The translations under genes and the position numbers were made by a program. Shown here piece after piece: positions 51,263 through 60,304 of a stretch of 64,000 nt of DNA. The notes beneath the pieces were generated by a model. That model was given only the letters and a program-made list of their open reading frames with translations, searched no databases and had not been told where the DNA came from. Position 1 is the first letter of the stretch, and each line of letters starts with the position of its first letter. The stretch comes from GCA-2861595 sp035526335. GTDB lineage: Bacteria; Actinomycetota; Acidimicrobiia; Acidimicrobiales; GCA-2861595. Where the stretch lies: NCBI GenBank assembly GCA_035526335.1, contig DATLCN010000017.1:4956-68955 (forward strand), in the 5' to 3' direction.

Positions 51263-51292
51263 TTACCCACACCGTAGATGAAGTGTTAGGCT
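51263..51292 (+). promoter_or_regulatory. Promoter TTACCC-N18-TAGGCT for the FTR1 gene
   Basis: TTACCC at 51263-51268 and TAGGCT at 51287-51292, 8 nt before ATG 51301. It is a leaderless layout with no ribosome site. The -10 lies inside an imperfect palindrome TTAGGCTGTCCTTA (51286-51299). Confidence 0.4.
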
Positions 51293-51300
51293 GTCCTTAT

Positions 51301-52278
51301 ATGGGAGCGACGCTGCTCGTGATGGTTCGGGAGGGCTTCGAGGCGGCGCTGGTCGTCGCTCTCGTACTCGGATACCTGCGCCGGATCGATCGCCTCGATC
51401 TGAAGCGTGATGTGTGGCTCGGCGTGGCGGCGGCGTCCGGCATCTCGACCGCCATGGCGGTCGTCATCCACCTCACAGTGGGGAGCCTCACCGGGGACGC
51501 CCGGCTGCGGGCCTTCGCCGCGGTGTCCGCCGTCGCTGTCGCCGTTCTCACGTGGATGGTCTTCTGGATGCGCCGCCAGAGCCGGGCCATCAAGGGCGAT
51601 CTCGAAAACAAGGTGGACGAGGCACTGTCTTCCCACCAGGTCGGGCGAGGCATCGCCCTGGTTGCGTTCTTCGCCGTGCTTCGTGAGGGCCTCGAGGCGG
51701 CCCTGTTCCTGGTGGCCCTGGCCACCGGAAGCGGAGGGTGGGACGTCGCCGCCGGCGCCCTCATCGGCCTGTCCCTCGCCTCGTTACTGGGCTGGATGGT
51801 CTACGCCGGCGGGGTGCGCATCCCCATTCGGGCGTTCTTCCGTGTGACGGGCGTCGTGCTGATCGTCTTCGCCGCCGGACTCGCGGCCAAGACGATGTAC
51901 CTCCTACAGGGGAGCGGTGACCTGGGCTCTCTGTGGAACAACGTCTTCGACGTTCGTTCGGTGGCCATCCTCAACGGCAGCCGCACCGAAGTGGGCAAGT
52001 TCCTCAACGCCTTCTTCGGATGGGATCCCAATCCGTCCATCGAGCAGGTGGGCGTCTGGCTGCTGTACCTGGTGCCCGTGACCGCCCTCTTCCTGATGGA
52101 TGAGCCGCGGCTGCCGTGGTTCCGCCGCACGTCCGGTACCGGGGTCGCCGGCGCCGCGGGACATGCCGGAGATGCCGGAGATGCCGGAGATGCCGGAGAT
52201 GGAGCGTTGCGAGGCGGAGACACGGCTGGCGCGCGTCGAGGAGCAATGGCTGACGCTGGCCGAAGAGCTCGGGGCTGA
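51301..52278 (+). CDS. FTR1 family high-affinity iron permease
   Basis: A 325-residue protein with seven membrane helices. The two iron-binding REXXE motifs of the family are present: REGFE (10-14) in helix 1 and REGLE (128-132) in helix 4. ATG 51301 gives the canonical N-terminus (MGATLLVMVREGFE). No EfeO or EfeB partner gene is adjacent. After the last helix (WLLYLVPVTALFLM) the tail becomes low complexity, AGDAGDAGDAGDG, encoded by a 9-bp tandem repeat, and then Ala/Arg-rich. The tail looks unlike a folded domain, and an overlapping frame reads better (see 52163-52330). Confidence 0.9.
   Translation: MGATLLVMVREGFEAALVVALVLGYLRRIDRLDLKRDVWLGVAAASGISTAMAVVIHLTVGSLTGDARLRAFAAVSAVAVAVLTWMVFWMRRQSRAIKGDLENKVDEALSSHQVGRGIALVAFFAVLREGLEAALFLVALATGSGGWDVAAGALIGLSLASLLGWMVYAGGVRIPIRAFFRVTGVVLIVFAAGLAAKTMYLLQGSGDLGSLWNNVFDVRSVAILNGSRTEVGKFLNAFFGWDPNPSIEQVGVWLLYLVPVTALFLMDEPRLPWFRRTSGTGVAGAAGHAGDAGDAGDAGDGALRGGDTAGARRGAMADAGRRARG
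52163..52198 (+). repeat. Four perfect copies of a 9-bp repeat at the 3' end of the FTR1 gene
   Basis: Unit atgccggag repeated four times. It encodes (AGD)n in the FTR1 frame and (MPE)n in the next frame. Such repeats expand and shrink by slippage without shifting the frame. Confidence 0.85.
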
Positions 52279-52330
52279 GCGGGGCCTTCGCTGCCGGCCC
52301 CTGATCAGGCCGGGGGCTGTGCTTCGGTGA
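52163..52330 (+). CDS. Possible overlapping 55-aa frame (MPE repeats then amphipathic helix)
   Basis: Inside the FTR1 tail, in the +1 frame, ATG 52163 opens MPEMPEMPEMPEM, then ERCEAETRLARVEEQWLTLA, which looks like a genuine charged helix, unlike the FTR1-frame tail over the same DNA. It might be a small overlapping gene or the original tail of FTR1 displaced by a frameshift near 52150. It has no ribosome site and overlaps the next convergent gene by 26 bp. Confidence 0.25.
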   Translation: MPEMPEMPEMPEMERCEAETRLARVEEQWLTLAEELGAERGLRCRPLIRPGAVLR

Positions 52331-55109
52331 AACGGTCCCAGCCCAACACGAGGGCCACGTCGTCGCCGGAGTAGGCGCCGTCCGACCACAGCTTGCCGAT
52401 CACGGTCCTGTCGAGGAGCTCGCTGTAGGTGGCCGCCGCCATCTCGCCGGTGGCGGCGTCGTCCATGACTTCGCCCGCGTTCTCGAAGCTCATGGCCAGG
52501 TGCAGCGCGGCGGTGCTACCGAACGCCCTGGACTCATCGGTGCGGCCAGGACGACCACTGGTCGAGGGAGCGAGGATCCGGCGGGCCTCTTCCAGCCGGC
52601 GGAGCCGATCCTCGAGCCGGTGGATGCGACCGCGGATGTCGCCGGCCTCGCCGTCTTGTCCTTCTGCCCTCTCCAACCGCTCCTCGAGTTCGGCGATGAC
52701 CATGCGATGATGTTGGTCGGCCACGTCGAGGAGCCACCGGTTCACGGCCAGGGCCTGGCGCGACCACGAGTCGTAGACGGTGATCGATGTCTGCCCGCCG
52801 CGGTGCTGGGCGGTCAGGTCGCCACCGTCCTGCACCCGGATCCCCGCCGCGGGAGCCACCGCGCTCCCGGCGCTCGTCATGGCCCAGGTGACGTCCTCGC
52901 CGGTATCCACCGAATACGGGTTGCTCCGGTACCGGACGCGCTCCGATGACGACTCCACCCGCGCACAGGTGAGGCTCCTGGCCTGCGAACGGGGAGCAGC
53001 GGCATCCCTCAGCGTCACCGTCAGCGCCGGCGGGGGATCCTCTTCCAGCCCAGCGGGAACCTCGACCACCACGACGAACAGCGTGTCGCGCGTGATCGAG
53101 TCCCGGGCGGGGGGCACGAGGACGCGGTCGCCGCGCTTCCCCGCCGCCGCCACCCGTATCCTGGCCGGTCTTCCCGAGCCGGGCTTTCCCGGCTTGGCCG
53201 GCGTGCCCTCGTCGACGAGCTGCAAGGCGGCGTGGGCGATGTCCACGTGACCCTTCCGCATCGCCGTCTCGATGGCCTCCTTCACGGTGGCGCCGACGAA
53301 CTCGATCTGCGCGACCGGTGAACGGTGAACGGGTTCTATGGCGACAGCGACCGCAGCCGCGACGGCCCGCTCGCGCTCGGCGTGCCGAGATGCCGGCGAA
53401 AGGGTCGCGTCCCCCTCCGCCCGGCGGAACAGGCCGCTCCAGCGGCCGCCCGAGACCTTCAACCACCAGAAGGACCCGCGGGGGCGATCGCCGGCAGGTG
53501 TGCCCTGCCGGCGCCGGATGCGGGCGTCGCGTCCGGTCCGGGAAAGCCGCTCGTAGCGCCCGACGGCTCGTCTCTTGGAGCGGGGCACTCCGGTGAGGCC
53601 CGTCCAGCTCAGCCGGCGCAGCACCAATGTGCTCCAGCGATCCCCGAACCGACGGTGCCCCTTGGTCCCCCACGGCGCGCCGAGCCCACCGAGGCCGAAG
53701 ACGAACCCGAGGTTCCCGACGTGGGCCCCCCATCCGAGCACGGTCTCGAGGAACAGGCCGCCGTGAATAGGGGTGGCGGCGACGGGTGTGGGGAGGGCGG
53801 AAAGGAGCACGCCCAGAGCGCTGCTGGCGACGGCCGCCATGCCGAGCAGGTGGCGGAGGGCCGGCTCGGGCCGGCGGTCCAGCCCACCCGGGAGGTGCCA
53901 CAGGGCGTGGCCCAGGCCGCAGAGGGAGACGGCCAAGGCAAGGGGGCGGCTGTCCAGGAGCCCCAGCTCGCGGTTCCGGGCCAGCACGGTGACACCCGCC
54001 CCGGCCATCAGGGCTACGACCACGCCGAGCCCGGAAGCCCATGCCGGACGTAGGACCGCGACGGGGGGCGCGGGAGTGTCCGAGTCCGGCTCCGAAAGCC
54101 CGGTACTGCCATCGTGGGCCAGTTCGTCAGCGGTGGGATCAACTTCGGTCGGATCGGTGAAATCAGTGAACTCAGCGATCTCGTCGTCGTCGTCGTCCTC
54201 GTCGTCCTCGTCCGTGTACTCCTCGACGCCTTCAATGTCCCCGATGACGTGGTCCTCGGGGCCGCCGAGCGACGGGTCGGGACCGGCGCTCCCGCCCCTC
54301 CCCACGTCGATCAACCGCGCTGCCAGCAGGCCACCGATGACCAGTACGAGCGCCAGCCGCCCTTGAAGGCTCACCTTCTGGGCCAGATCCGTCAGGCCGG
54401 TGGTGGAGGCAGCCCGCGAGTCGACGAGGTGCCGAAGCCGCCAGCCGAAAAGGGCGTGATCGAACGCCACGAGAGAGAGGGCGACCAGCGCGGGCAGGAA
54501 GCGCAGGATCCGGATGCGCCATCTCAGCCCGACGCCCAGAGCCAGGCCGACGAGGGCGGTGGCCAGGGCGGGACCAACGAAGTAGACCGGGGGGCTGCCG
54601 GCCGACGCCGGCACCCGCAGCAGCCCCGCCAGGACGGGCGACTGGTAGTCCGGCGCCGCGTGCACGGCAGCGGTGACGAGGCTGGTCTGGACGAGCAGAA
54701 AGCCCAGCCCGCAACACAGACCCCCGAGCGACAGGTCGGAGATGGTCCAGCGGCGATCCCTGCAGCTGAGCGACGCGGCCACTACGAGAGGTGCCCACAG
54801 CGCAGCCGCCTCGATGAGCGGGCCGATGACGTGCACAGCCGAGCGGCCCCCTACCTGATCCAGTAGCCGCTCGAGCACCAGGGCGGCGGTGCCCACGAAC
54901 ACCGCTCCGAGCCCGAACAGCACGGCGAAAACCGATGGCGCAACGGTAGGCCGGCCGGCCACCACCCAGACCTCTGCGAAGAGCACGGCGGGTAGCACGA
55001 GCAGGTCCACCACGGCCCCCGCTCCCGTCGGCACATCCTGGCGCACCACCAGCCATGCGACGCCGATCACGAGGACGCCGGCCGCCGCTGCCCATCGCTG
55101 CGGTCGCAC
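52305..55109 (-). CDS. Large membrane protein of unknown function, 934 aa
   Basis: No family recognised. Residues 1-270 contain about seven or eight membrane helices. Residues 290-345 are a very acidic segment (EEYTDEDDEDDDDDEIAEF). Residues 365-480 hold three or four further helices, with a HALWHLPGG segment. Residues 500-934 are soluble: a basic stretch, an Ala-rich helix, a beta-rich domain (VLVPPARDSITRDTLFVVVV), a coiled coil near 800 (LEERLERAEG, IHRLEDRLRRLEEARRIL) and a C-terminal domain with AYSGDDVALVLGWDRFTE. GTG 55109 lies 2 bp after the stop of the OmpA-domain gene. It is the last gene of the MoxR operon. Confidence 0.8.
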   Translation of the reverse strand: MRPQRWAAAAGVLVIGVAWLVVRQDVPTGAGAVVDLLVLPAVLFAEVWVVAGRPTVAPSVFAVLFGLGAVFVGTAALVLERLLDQVGGRSAVHVIGPLIEAAALWAPLVVAASLSCRDRRWTISDLSLGGLCCGLGFLLVQTSLVTAAVHAAPDYQSPVLAGLLRVPASAGSPPVYFVGPALATALVGLALGVGLRWRIRILRFLPALVALSLVAFDHALFGWRLRHLVDSRAASTTGLTDLAQKVSLQGRLALVLVIGGLLAARLIDVGRGGSAGPDPSLGGPEDHVIGDIEGVEEYTDEDDEDDDDDEIAEFTDFTDPTEVDPTADELAHDGSTGLSEPDSDTPAPPVAVLRPAWASGLGVVVALMAGAGVTVLARNRELGLLDSRPLALAVSLCGLGHALWHLPGGLDRRPEPALRHLLGMAAVASSALGVLLSALPTPVAATPIHGGLFLETVLGWGAHVGNLGFVFGLGGLGAPWGTKGHRRFGDRWSTLVLRRLSWTGLTGVPRSKRRAVGRYERLSRTGRDARIRRRQGTPAGDRPRGSFWWLKVSGGRWSGLFRRAEGDATLSPASRHAERERAVAAAVAVAIEPVHRSPVAQIEFVGATVKEAIETAMRKGHVDIAHAALQLVDEGTPAKPGKPGSGRPARIRVAAAGKRGDRVLVPPARDSITRDTLFVVVVEVPAGLEEDPPPALTVTLRDAAAPRSQARSLTCARVESSSERVRYRSNPYSVDTGEDVTWAMTSAGSAVAPAAGIRVQDGGDLTAQHRGGQTSITVYDSWSRQALAVNRWLLDVADQHHRMVIAELEERLERAEGQDGEAGDIRGRIHRLEDRLRRLEEARRILAPSTSGRPGRTDESRAFGSTAALHLAMSFENAGEVMDDAATGEMAAATYSELLDRTVIGKLWSDGAYSGDDVALVLGWDRFTEAQPPA

Positions 55110-55111
55110 GG

Positions 55112-55705
55112 TCAGCGCCCGAGGATGACGACTTCGACCCGCCGGTTCCGCTGGCGGTTTTCTTCGCTGTCGTTGGGCGCCACCGGCCGGGACTCGCCAT
55201 ACGCCTTCACCACCAGCCTCTCGGGCGGGATGCCGCTGACGGTCACGAGGTGATCGCGGACGGCGTTCGCCCTCCGCTCGGAGAGCCCCTGGTTGTACTG
55301 GTCGGTTCCCACGTCGTCGGTGTGCCCTTGCACCTCGACCTGGGCGTCGCCGTAGAAACCGACGACCTGGGCCACCTTGGCGAGGGTGGCGCTGGCATCC
55401 GGCCGCACCTCAGCCGAGTTGAAGTCGAACAGCACCTGCTCGGGCAGCGGCACGACCAGACCCTGCTCGGAGTTGGTGGCGTTCAGATCGGTGAGGATCT
55501 GCTTGACCTCCTCCTCACCAGCCCTGGTGGTCGTGGTCGTGGTGGGCGCTGGGAGCGGGCGCGGTTCGGGCGGCCTCGGACCCGGAATGGCGGCGGTGCC
55601 GACGAGGGCGAGAAGGGCGACGAGCGGCACTGCGGTCGAGAGTCCGGCGCCCAGGATCCTCCCGGTACGCCGCCCTCCCTCGCGTCCACCCTCAGGCCCA
55701 GCCAT
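55112..55705 (-). CDS. OmpA-family domain protein with N-terminal membrane anchor
   Basis: A 197-residue protein: a basic N-terminus, one membrane helix (GLSTAVPLVALLALVGTAA), a Pro/Thr linker (PTTTTTTRAG), then an OmpA peptidoglycan-binding domain with VLFDFNSAEVRPDA, GHTDDVGTDQYNQGLSERRANAVRDHL and NRRVEVVI. The conserved Asp and Arg that bind diaminopimelate are present. It is anchored in the cytoplasmic membrane, as expected in a Gram-positive. ATG 55705 with AAGGAG seven nt upstream is a strong start. It lies 81 bp after the transglutaminase gene. Confidence 0.9.
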   Translation of the reverse strand: MAGPEGGREGGRRTGRILGAGLSTAVPLVALLALVGTAAIPGPRPPEPRPLPAPTTTTTTRAGEEEVKQILTDLNATNSEQGLVVPLPEQVLFDFNSAEVRPDASATLAKVAQVVGFYGDAQVEVQGHTDDVGTDQYNQGLSERRANAVRDHLVTVSGIPPERLVVKAYGESRPVAPNDSEENRQRNRRVEVVILGR

Positions 55706-55786
55706 CCGTGCTCCTTGTGCGACACCCGAAGTATGCCAGGGACTAGATGGCGACCACATAGTGAACCAGGGCTCGTGGCCCATGGG

Positions 55787-58117
55787 TCACCGCGGCGGTT
55801 GTCTCCACAGCGTCGATGGGCTGACCAGGCGTCCCAGACGCCTGTGCAGCGGCCGGGCACGGTTCAACGTCCTCTCGATGGTCTCGGCTGCCAGCCTCGA
55901 CTCCACCACTTCGTGCTCACTGACCTCGCGGCCCGAATAGCTGGCTGTGCCCGCCCGCCCCGCCAGCACGAGGACCGGCACTGCCAGGGGCGCCGGTAGG
56001 CGGTCGTCCTCGACGGCGCGGGCGGCATGGGCGAGCATGGTCTCAGAGGGACGCCGGCCCATTCCGGACTCGGCGAGGGCCTCGGCCGCCTCCGCCCACG
56101 CGACCAGGACGAGGTCGTTCGCCCCGCCGGCGTGCCGCCGGCGCGCCCGCCGGCGTGCCCTCCTCACCAGGGGAGCCCCCGTCATTGCGAAAAGAGCCAG
56201 GGCGGCCACCGTGACCGGGACCACTGGCGCACCTCTGCCGTCGCCCACCGAACGCGGCCGCCGGCCCGGACGTGGCGTCGGGGATGGGACGGAGGAGGGT
56301 GTGGTCGCAACGCTGGACGGCACCGTCGTGACCGTCGTCTGGGAGGTGGGGGTCGTGGGAGACGGCTGAGTGGGCAGCGGCTCGGGCTCTGCAAGTCCGA
56401 ACCGACGGGTCGCCTGCACCGCTCCCAGACCGGTGTACGCCTCGCCCCCCGGAATCCCACGTCCCGGTGTGGGTTCGAACGCCACCCAGCCGGCACCCTG
56501 GAGATAGACCTCGGGCCAGGCGTGCGCGTTGAGGCCCCGGACCTCGTAACGACCGTCCTGGCCCACTTCCCCATGGGTGAACCCCACGGCGACCCGGGTG
56601 GGCAGACCGACAACCCGGGCCATCACGGCAAAGGCCCCGGCGAACTGCTCGCAGTAGCCCCGGCGGGTACGGAACAAGAAGCGGACCAGGGCGTCGTCGC
56701 CCCGCCCCGACGGAGCGGCGAGGTCGTAGGTGAAGCCGTCGCCCCGGAAATAGGTCTGCAGGGCCATCGCGGCGGCATACGGCTGAGGCGGCGAGGTGGC
56801 GCCCGCCACGCGGACAGCCTCGTCGGCCACCCGCTGAGGCAAATTGTCGGGAAGCTCGAGGTAACGCCGGAGAGTCGCCGGCGGAGTCGCTCGGGCCTGT
56901 TGAAGCTCGGAGGCGTCGAAACGGGGGATGACGGAGGCGACCTCGTATCGCTGGCCGAAACGGGCTCCACCCTTCAGGCGGACGGTGGCCGGGTCAGCCG
57001 TGACGATGTACTCGCCGGTGCCCCGGACCCGCTGTGGCCGGTAGGCGGCGGGGAGCCACTCGGACCTCAGGTTCTCTATTCGGAAGCTCTGGATCGCCTC
57101 TACGTTCCGCCCATAGGTGGCGCCCGTATCGCCAGGGCCGGCCTTGCCGGCGGGACCACTGGTCCAGGTCCTGCCGTCGAACCGATCCAAGGAGGTGAGC
57201 CGCCAGTAGGAGGCCACCGAGCTCTCAACGGTGAACATCGTCAGGTCGGAACGTTCGGTGAGCATCGGGTTGAGGTCCACGAAGCTGCTCAGCTCCACGC
57301 CTCTCCCCTGCTGTGCCAGCACCGAGCCCGTCTGGGCGACGATGGCGGGCTCGCCGTAGCCGGGGAGACGGGGAGCGACGACCATGGCGAGTCCCACCGC
57401 GAGGGCGGCGAGGCCCGCGCCGGCAGGCATCAGGCTGGTGAGACGGAACGGCGCCCGCCCACCCACGTTGACCCTCGTGGCCCGGAAGGCCATGGTGTGG
57501 TGGACGAGCAGGAACGCCATGGCTGCGAGGAGATAGGCGGCAACGGCGCGGCCCGGTTCGTCCGACGGCGCCCGCGTCGCCCCGAGGAGGACCAGCGTGA
57601 ACGACGGGACCAGGGCGAGAACTGCCCGGCGCATCCGGAAGGCCGCCTGGTCGGCAACCAGGGCGAACACCGCGACACACGCGACGGCCAGGGCCAGCCG
57701 GCCCTGCTGCAGCGTCTCGGGCTCATCTGCCGCGGGCGCCGCACCCGTGGCCAGAGCATCGAGTACCCGGCGCATGCCGGCGGCGGCGGCGCGCCAGGTG
57801 CCGGTCCAGGGGAGGCCGAAAACGGTGGTATCCGGCAGGGCCAGCCATCCGACCAGGAGGATCGGACCTGCGAGGGCCACGAGGAAGCCCACCGGCCCGA
57901 GCCGGCGCCTACAGGCCCACGCCAGCGCGTGCATTGTCAGTGCTGCCGCCACGACGGGCCATAGCGAGCGGCCGCTACCGAGGATGCCGCGGGTACCGGG
58001 CAGGGCCAGGAGGGTCAGACAGGCCAGGGCTGTCGCGGCTGCAAGCTCGAACACGATCCCCGTGCCGGTGCCCGTGCCGGTGCTTGAGGCAGGCCGGCCG
58101 CCGGCGGCGACACTCAC
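55787..58117 (-). CDS. TgpA-like membrane transglutaminase-domain protein
   Basis: A 776-residue protein. Residues about 25-270 carry seven or so membrane helices with DUF3488-like features. Residues about 460-590 are the transglutaminase-like fold: the catalytic Cys in RRGYCEQFAGAFAVMAR, the His in LNAHAWPEVYL, and the third position at FEPTPG. A Thr/Ser/Pro linker and one more membrane helix follow, with a cytoplasmic tail. It is usually encoded with MoxR and DUF58 proteins, as here. GTG 58117 overlaps the DUF58 stop (GTGA). Confidence 0.9.
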   Translation of the reverse strand: MSVAAGGRPASSTGTGTGTGIVFELAAATALACLTLLALPGTRGILGSGRSLWPVVAAALTMHALAWACRRRLGPVGFLVALAGPILLVGWLALPDTTVFGLPWTGTWRAAAAGMRRVLDALATGAAPAADEPETLQQGRLALAVACVAVFALVADQAAFRMRRAVLALVPSFTLVLLGATRAPSDEPGRAVAAYLLAAMAFLLVHHTMAFRATRVNVGGRAPFRLTSLMPAGAGLAALAVGLAMVVAPRLPGYGEPAIVAQTGSVLAQQGRGVELSSFVDLNPMLTERSDLTMFTVESSVASYWRLTSLDRFDGRTWTSGPAGKAGPGDTGATYGRNVEAIQSFRIENLRSEWLPAAYRPQRVRGTGEYIVTADPATVRLKGGARFGQRYEVASVIPRFDASELQQARATPPATLRRYLELPDNLPQRVADEAVRVAGATSPPQPYAAAMALQTYFRGDGFTYDLAAPSGRGDDALVRFLFRTRRGYCEQFAGAFAVMARVVGLPTRVAVGFTHGEVGQDGRYEVRGLNAHAWPEVYLQGAGWVAFEPTPGRGIPGGEAYTGLGAVQATRRFGLAEPEPLPTQPSPTTPTSQTTVTTVPSSVATTPSSVPSPTPRPGRRPRSVGDGRGAPVVPVTVAALALFAMTGAPLVRRARRRARRRHAGGANDLVLVAWAEAAEALAESGMGRRPSETMLAHAARAVEDDRLPAPLAVPVLVLAGRAGTASYSGREVSEHEVVESRLAAETIERTLNRARPLHRRLGRLVSPSTLWRQPPR

Positions 58118-59283
58118 TGATCCACCAGAGCCCCGGACAGGAGGTGGGCCCATGCGTCGCCGAAATGTGCCTTGCCGTCCACCCTCACCACCGCGTCGAA
58201 GGGGGCCGGGTGCGGGGGAGACACAGGCGCCGCCCTCCCCCGCCCGAATACAACGGCGATGATCTGCGGGCAGCGCGGTCGTAGTCCCGCCATGACGCGG
58301 AGATCCTCAGCGGACGCGGCGCTGGTGGTGACCAGAACCACGGTCGCACCCTCGCTTTCGCCGAGAACGGAGGTGAGCGGGCCGAGGCCGGCGCCGTCGT
58401 CGCTGTCGACAGTCGCGAGCAGGTCCAGAATGTCTTGGACGTGGGCCTCTCCGCCGGCGGTGCCCGTGTCCACCGCCCCCGTCGTGACGAGGCGCACGAC
58501 GCCGTCGTCCCCGCACGACGCGGCCGCCACGCTGGCTGCGGCCGACACAGCCCGCTCGATCGTCTCCTGGTCATGCACCGACCGCCTCAGGTCGAGAGCG
58601 ATCGCCGTCTGCCGCAGCAGCGGAGCCTCCTCCTGGCGGACCACGAGAGCGTCGAGGCGGGCGCTGGTGGGCCAGTGGACGAGGCGAAGGTCGTCTCCTT
58701 CCTGGTATGGACGAAGAGCATGGAAGTCACCGCCGGGGCCCGGTGACAGCGTCGTCCGCCGCGGCCCGTTCAAAACCGACACCCCGGGGGGGTCGGGCGG
58801 TGGACCTATGGGCTCGACTCGAGGGTGAACGGTCAAGGTGCCCGGCGGCAGCACAGTGACAGCACGGGCGGCGAGGCCGAAGGGATCGCGCAACCGCGCC
58901 CGCAGGGGGCCGACCGGCAGGAGCCCGCGACGCAGCGCCTCGAGCATGTAGACGCCCCGCGCCTCCTCGGCCGGATCCAGCGGGTCGAGCAGGAACCGGT
59001 AGCGGGAGCCGTCGTGAAGATCGAGGACGGGGCTGCGCCGCCGGCGCCCGTTGGTGAGCGTCAGCTCCACCTGACAGGATCCTCCAACTGGCAGGCAGCC
59101 CGGCACCAGCCGGCGTCCGGCGTGCACGGTGAAGCGTCGCACCCGCACGTAGGCGAGGGCACACAACGAAAGGGCCCCACCGCCGGCGGCGATGAGGAAC
59201 AGTTCCCGGAGCCCGAGAAGACGCCCACCCGCCCCGGCAACGGCGGATGACAGCCCGAGCAACCATCCCCCCCGGGTCGGCAC
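58114..59283 (-). CDS. DUF58 (von Willebrand A-like) protein
   Basis: A 389-residue protein with two N-terminal membrane helices and the DUF58 signature FHALRPYQEGDDLRLVHW followed by PTSARLDALVV. It then has a degenerate vWA-like fold (ALDLRRSVHDQETI; VVLVTTSAAS). DUF58 proteins work with MoxR ATPases, probably in protein-complex maturation. GTG 59283 is 10 bp after the MoxR stop, with GAGG eight nt before it. Confidence 0.9.
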   Translation of the reverse strand: MPTRGGWLLGLSSAVAGAGGRLLGLRELFLIAAGGGALSLCALAYVRVRRFTVHAGRRLVPGCLPVGGSCQVELTLTNGRRRRSPVLDLHDGSRYRFLLDPLDPAEEARGVYMLEALRRGLLPVGPLRARLRDPFGLAARAVTVLPPGTLTVHPRVEPIGPPPDPPGVSVLNGPRRTTLSPGPGGDFHALRPYQEGDDLRLVHWPTSARLDALVVRQEEAPLLRQTAIALDLRRSVHDQETIERAVSAAASVAAASCGDDGVVRLVTTGAVDTGTAGGEAHVQDILDLLATVDSDDGAGLGPLTSVLGESEGATVVLVTTSAASAEDLRVMAGLRPRCPQIIAVVFGRGRAAPVSPPHPAPFDAVVRVDGKAHFGDAWAHLLSGALVDQ

Positions 59284-59293
59284 CCGCGTTGCC

Positions 59294-60304
59294 TCAGCTC
59301 TGCCCGACGGGCACCGGCACCGAGGACAGCATCTCTTCGAGCACGTCACGCCGGGTGCGCCCGTTGATTCTGGCATCGGTGGCCAGGACGAGGCGGTGCT
59401 CGAGCACGGGCAGGGCGACCCGTCGTACGTCGTCGGGCAGGACGTGGTCTCTCCCCGACGCAGCGGCTTCGGCGCGCGCTGCCCGCAGCAACGCCAGCCC
59501 CGACCGAGGCGACATCCCGAGAGCGAGGTCCCTGTGCCCACGGGTGGCATCGGCCAGCTCGAGGATGTAGCCCTTCAGGTTGCGGGCCACGTGAACGGCG
59601 CGGGCGGTGGCGATCATGGCCTCGACATCCTCAGGGTCGGCCACCGGCTCGGGGGCAGGAGCGGGAACCTCGGCGCCGTGGGTGTCGAGCATGTCCAACT
59701 CGGCCGGCCTACCGGGATATCCGAGGGAGACCCGCATGAGGAAACGGTCGAGCTGGCTGTCTGGCAGCGGGTAGGTGCCCTGTCGCTCCAGCGGGTTTTG
59801 CGTGGCCACGACCATGAAGGGCCGCGGAAGCGCGTAGGTGGTGGCATCGACGGTCACCTGCGACTCCTCCATCGCCTCGAGCAGGGCGGCCTGCGTCTTC
59901 GGCGATGCACGGTTGAGTTCGTCAGCCAGCACGACGTTGGTGAAGACCCCGCCGGGACGGAACTCGAACGTACCGAGCTCGCGGTTGTACACGGTGACCC
60001 CGATCACGTCGGATGGCAACATGTCGGGAGTGAACTGGATCCGGCGCCATTCGCCGTGGACGGACGCAGCGAGGGCCCGGGCGAGGGTGGTCTTGCCCAC
60101 CCCGGGCACGTCTTCGATGAGAAGGTGCCCCTCGGCGACCATCGCGACGAGGGCCAGGCGGATGGCGTCGGGACTGCCCTGCACGACCCGCGCCACGTTG
60201 GCTGTGATGGCCTCGAACAGCTCTGCGAAGTCCCGCCTGGCTGGCGCCATAGCACGACCCGCCCGCGCCCCCGAGTCCCCCGCCAGTCGCGCCATCCTCG
60301 CCAT
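59294..60304 (-). CDS. MoxR-family AAA+ ATPase
   Basis: A 336-residue AAA+ ATPase: Walker A EDVPGVGKTTLARAL, FTPDMLPSDVIG, Walker B NVVLADELNRASPKTQAALLE (split by sensor-type residues), sensor 1 ATQNPLE, arginine-finger region LPDSQLDRFLMR, and a C-terminal lid with GMSPRSGLALL. The start could be ATG 60304, 60295 or 60250; the first has a GGTGGGA just upstream. It is the first gene of a five-gene minus-strand operon (MoxR, DUF58, TgpA-like, OmpA, 934-aa protein). Confidence 0.93.
   Translation of the reverse strand: MARMARLAGDSGARAGRAMAPARRDFAELFEAITANVARVVQGSPDAIRLALVAMVAEGHLLIEDVPGVGKTTLARALAASVHGEWRRIQFTPDMLPSDVIGVTVYNRELGTFEFRPGGVFTNVVLADELNRASPKTQAALLEAMEESQVTVDATTYALPRPFMVVATQNPLERQGTYPLPDSQLDRFLMRVSLGYPGRPAELDMLDTHGAEVPAPAPEPVADPEDVEAMIATARAVHVARNLKGYILELADATRGHRDLALGMSPRSGLALLRAARAEAAASGRDHVLPDDVRRVALPVLEHRLVLATDARINGRTRRDVLEEMLSSVPVPVGQS

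Noticed and set aside
51286..51299. TTAGGCTGTCCTTA before the FTR1 gene as a DtxR/IdeR iron box
   Set aside because: The 19-bp DtxR consensus needs half-sites farther apart, and the TAGGCT part is better explained as the -10 box. Iron control remains plausible but unsupported by this match.
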